In this document: positions 6,357 to 7,172 of the stretch, one piece after another
Position numbering within the stretch: the stretch's first letter is position 1
Layout of the letters: every line of letters starts with the position of its first letter
Source: Bryobacteraceae bacterium
GTDB taxonomy: Bacteria; Acidobacteriota; Terriglobia; Bryobacterales; Bryobacteraceae
Direction: 5' to 3'
Assembly: GCA_947456995.1 (NCBI GenBank)
Contig: CANGVB010000181.1
Location: forward strand, 1-7,172
DNA: 7,172 bases
Notes under the pieces: generated by a model
What the model saw: the letters and a program-made list of their open reading frames with translations, nothing else
What the model was told of the DNA's origin: nothing
Database searches by the model: none
Made by a program: the position numbers and the translations under genes

Positions 6357-7068
6357 CGATGAACGGCTGGCTCGGCAGCGCTTGCTCAGCCTTCTTGAAA
6401 AAGAAGAAGACGTTCAGGTAGTCGGAGAATGTAGCGATGGTGCGGCAGCAGCAGAGATGCTCAAGTCCAGACCTGTCGATGTGGCCTTTCTCGATATCGA
6501 AATGCCCGGCCAGAGTGGGCTTGAGGCATTGGGTTCTGTCAATCCAGGCATGCAACCTCTTGTCGTTTTCATCACAGCCTTCGAGCAGTATGCAGTGCGC
6601 GCCTTTGAAGCAAACGCCTTTGATTATCTGTTGAAGCCCTATCGCGAAGAGCGGTTAAAGAACACCCTATCTCGCTTGCGTGGGCATCTTGCCTTGTTGA
6701 GCAAGCAGGTTGCGCCAGCAAGCAAGGACAAGGTGGGAGGCGATGTAGATCGCCTGGCAATCAAATCGAATGGCCGCATCATCCTTCTCAAGACCGATGA
6801 GATCGATTGGATCGAAGCCGAGCACAATTACGTGCGATTGCATACACGGGGAGTGACTCACTTGATCCGGGAAACGATGTCGGCTCTCGAAGCCAAGCTA
6901 AGCTCGAAGAACTTTCGCCGCATCCATCGCTCTACCATCGTGAATGTTGAACGCATCAAAGAGATTCAACCTTGGTTTCGCGGCGACGCAATTGTCTTGC
7001 TCGACAATGGGCAAAAGCTCACCGCCAGCCGCAACTTCCGCGACCGTCTGAAAGAGTGGCTGGGCTAG
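6337..7068 (+). CDS. LytTR-family two-component response regulator
   Basis: Cytoplasmic DNA-binding regulator of 243 residues, the cognate partner of the preceding kinase. The receiver domain spans about residues 1-118. The acidic pair D7 and D8 and phosphoacceptor D53 (FLDIEMPG) are present, followed by T80 (FITAFEQYAV) and K100 (FDYLLKPY), so all phosphorylation residues are intact. A polar linker (about 122-137) joins a C-terminal LytTR domain (138-243) with the expected IDWIEAEHNYVRLHT, FRRIHRSTIVNVERIKEI and LTASRNFRDRLKEWL blocks. LytTR domains bind short direct repeats in promoter DNA; no target site was identified here. The start at 6337 is supported by GAGAGG at 7-nt spacing. The gene ends in the CTAG shared with the convergent peptidase gene, so no terminator separates them. 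Confidence 0.95.
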   Translation: MRVLIADDERLARQRLLSLLEKEEDVQVVGECSDGAAAAEMLKSRPVDVAFLDIEMPGQSGLEALGSVNPGMQPLVVFITAFEQYAVRAFEANAFDYLLKPYREERLKNTLSRLRGHLALLSKQVAPASKDKVGGDVDRLAIKSNGRIILLKTDEIDWIEAEHNYVRLHTRGVTHLIRETMSALEAKLSSKNFRRIHRSTIVNVERIKEIQPWFRGDAIVLLDNGQKLTASRNFRDRLKEWLG

Positions 7069-7172
7069 AACTTCGGTTCGACGCCAAGTTCCTTCATGAG
7101 AAAGCAGTACACATCGGCAGTTTCTTCCATGGACTTGCCCAAGCTGCTGGCACCGTGGCCGGAGTTAGTTCC
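7065..7172 (-). CDS. Prolyl oligopeptidase-like serine peptidase (S9), C-terminal end only
   Basis: Only the last 35 codons and the TAG stop are inside the window; the gene begins beyond the right edge. The peptide begins GTNSGHGASSLGKSMEETAD and ends in KELGVEPKF. The SGHG followed by a small-residue loop and a helix with EETADVY matches the C-terminus of S9 prolyl oligopeptidases, where the His of this motif completes the Ser-Asp-His catalytic triad (codon at 7155-7157). The catalytic Ser and Asp and the beta-propeller domain would lie outside. Because so little is visible, a different alpha/beta hydrolase peptidase of the same clan is possible. It converges on the LytTR regulator and overlaps its stop codon. 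Confidence 0.72.
   Translation of the reverse strand, partial: GTNSGHGASSLGKSMEETADVYCFLMKELGVEPKF

Noticed and set aside
1..7172. CRISPR arrays, tRNA or rRNA genes, insertion sequence ends, defence or phage genes
   Set aside because: No regularly spaced repeats, no transposase or integrase motifs and no structural RNA signatures were seen on either strand; nearly all of the window is covered by the listed genes.

Overview
The window looks like chromosomal DNA of an acidobacterium, most likely of the Solibacter/Bryobacter type. The grounds are moderate-to-high GC coding sequence, an exported DUF1549/DUF1553 protein paired with a Tat-exported DUF1501 protein, and a LytS/LytTR two-component pair of the kind abundant in that phylum. 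Planctomycetota and Verrucomicrobiota also carry many DUF1549-DUF1501 pairs and cannot be excluded from sequence reading alone. No rRNA, tRNA, CRISPR array, insertion sequence or phage gene was seen.

Layout. Positions 1-3832 (minus strand) hold a tight three-gene operon, read from right to left: an exported DUF1549/DUF1553 protein, an exported DUF1501 protein of the alkaline-phosphatase-like superfamily, and an MFS permease that runs off the left edge. The gaps are 8 and 4 nt, and the DUF1501 Shine-Dalgarno overlaps the preceding stop codon. A short leader (3833-3894) carries a possible sigma70-type promoter and an inverted repeat. Next comes a GTG-started 159-codon plus-strand ORF (3895-4374), which looks like coding sequence but is probably a fragment. 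Its 3' end runs antisense into a convergent class I SAM methyltransferase gene (4323-5084, minus).

From a 60-nt divergent spacer, a LytS-type histidine kinase (5145-6356) and a LytTR response regulator (6337-7068) are transcribed rightwards with a 20-nt overlap. The regulator converges on the 3' end of a partial prolyl-oligopeptidase-like gene (7065-7172, minus), and both genes use the same CTAG tetranucleotide for their TAG stop codons.

How the genes may work together. The left operon places two periplasmic proteins of unknown biochemistry beside an inner-membrane sugar-type permease, which suggests periplasmic processing of a substrate followed by uptake. The right pair is a membrane sensor with its DNA-binding partner; its target genes cannot be read from this window. 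No clearly new defence or mobile system is visible. The least explained parts are the DUF1549/DUF1501/MFS operon and the orphan ORF at 3895-4374.
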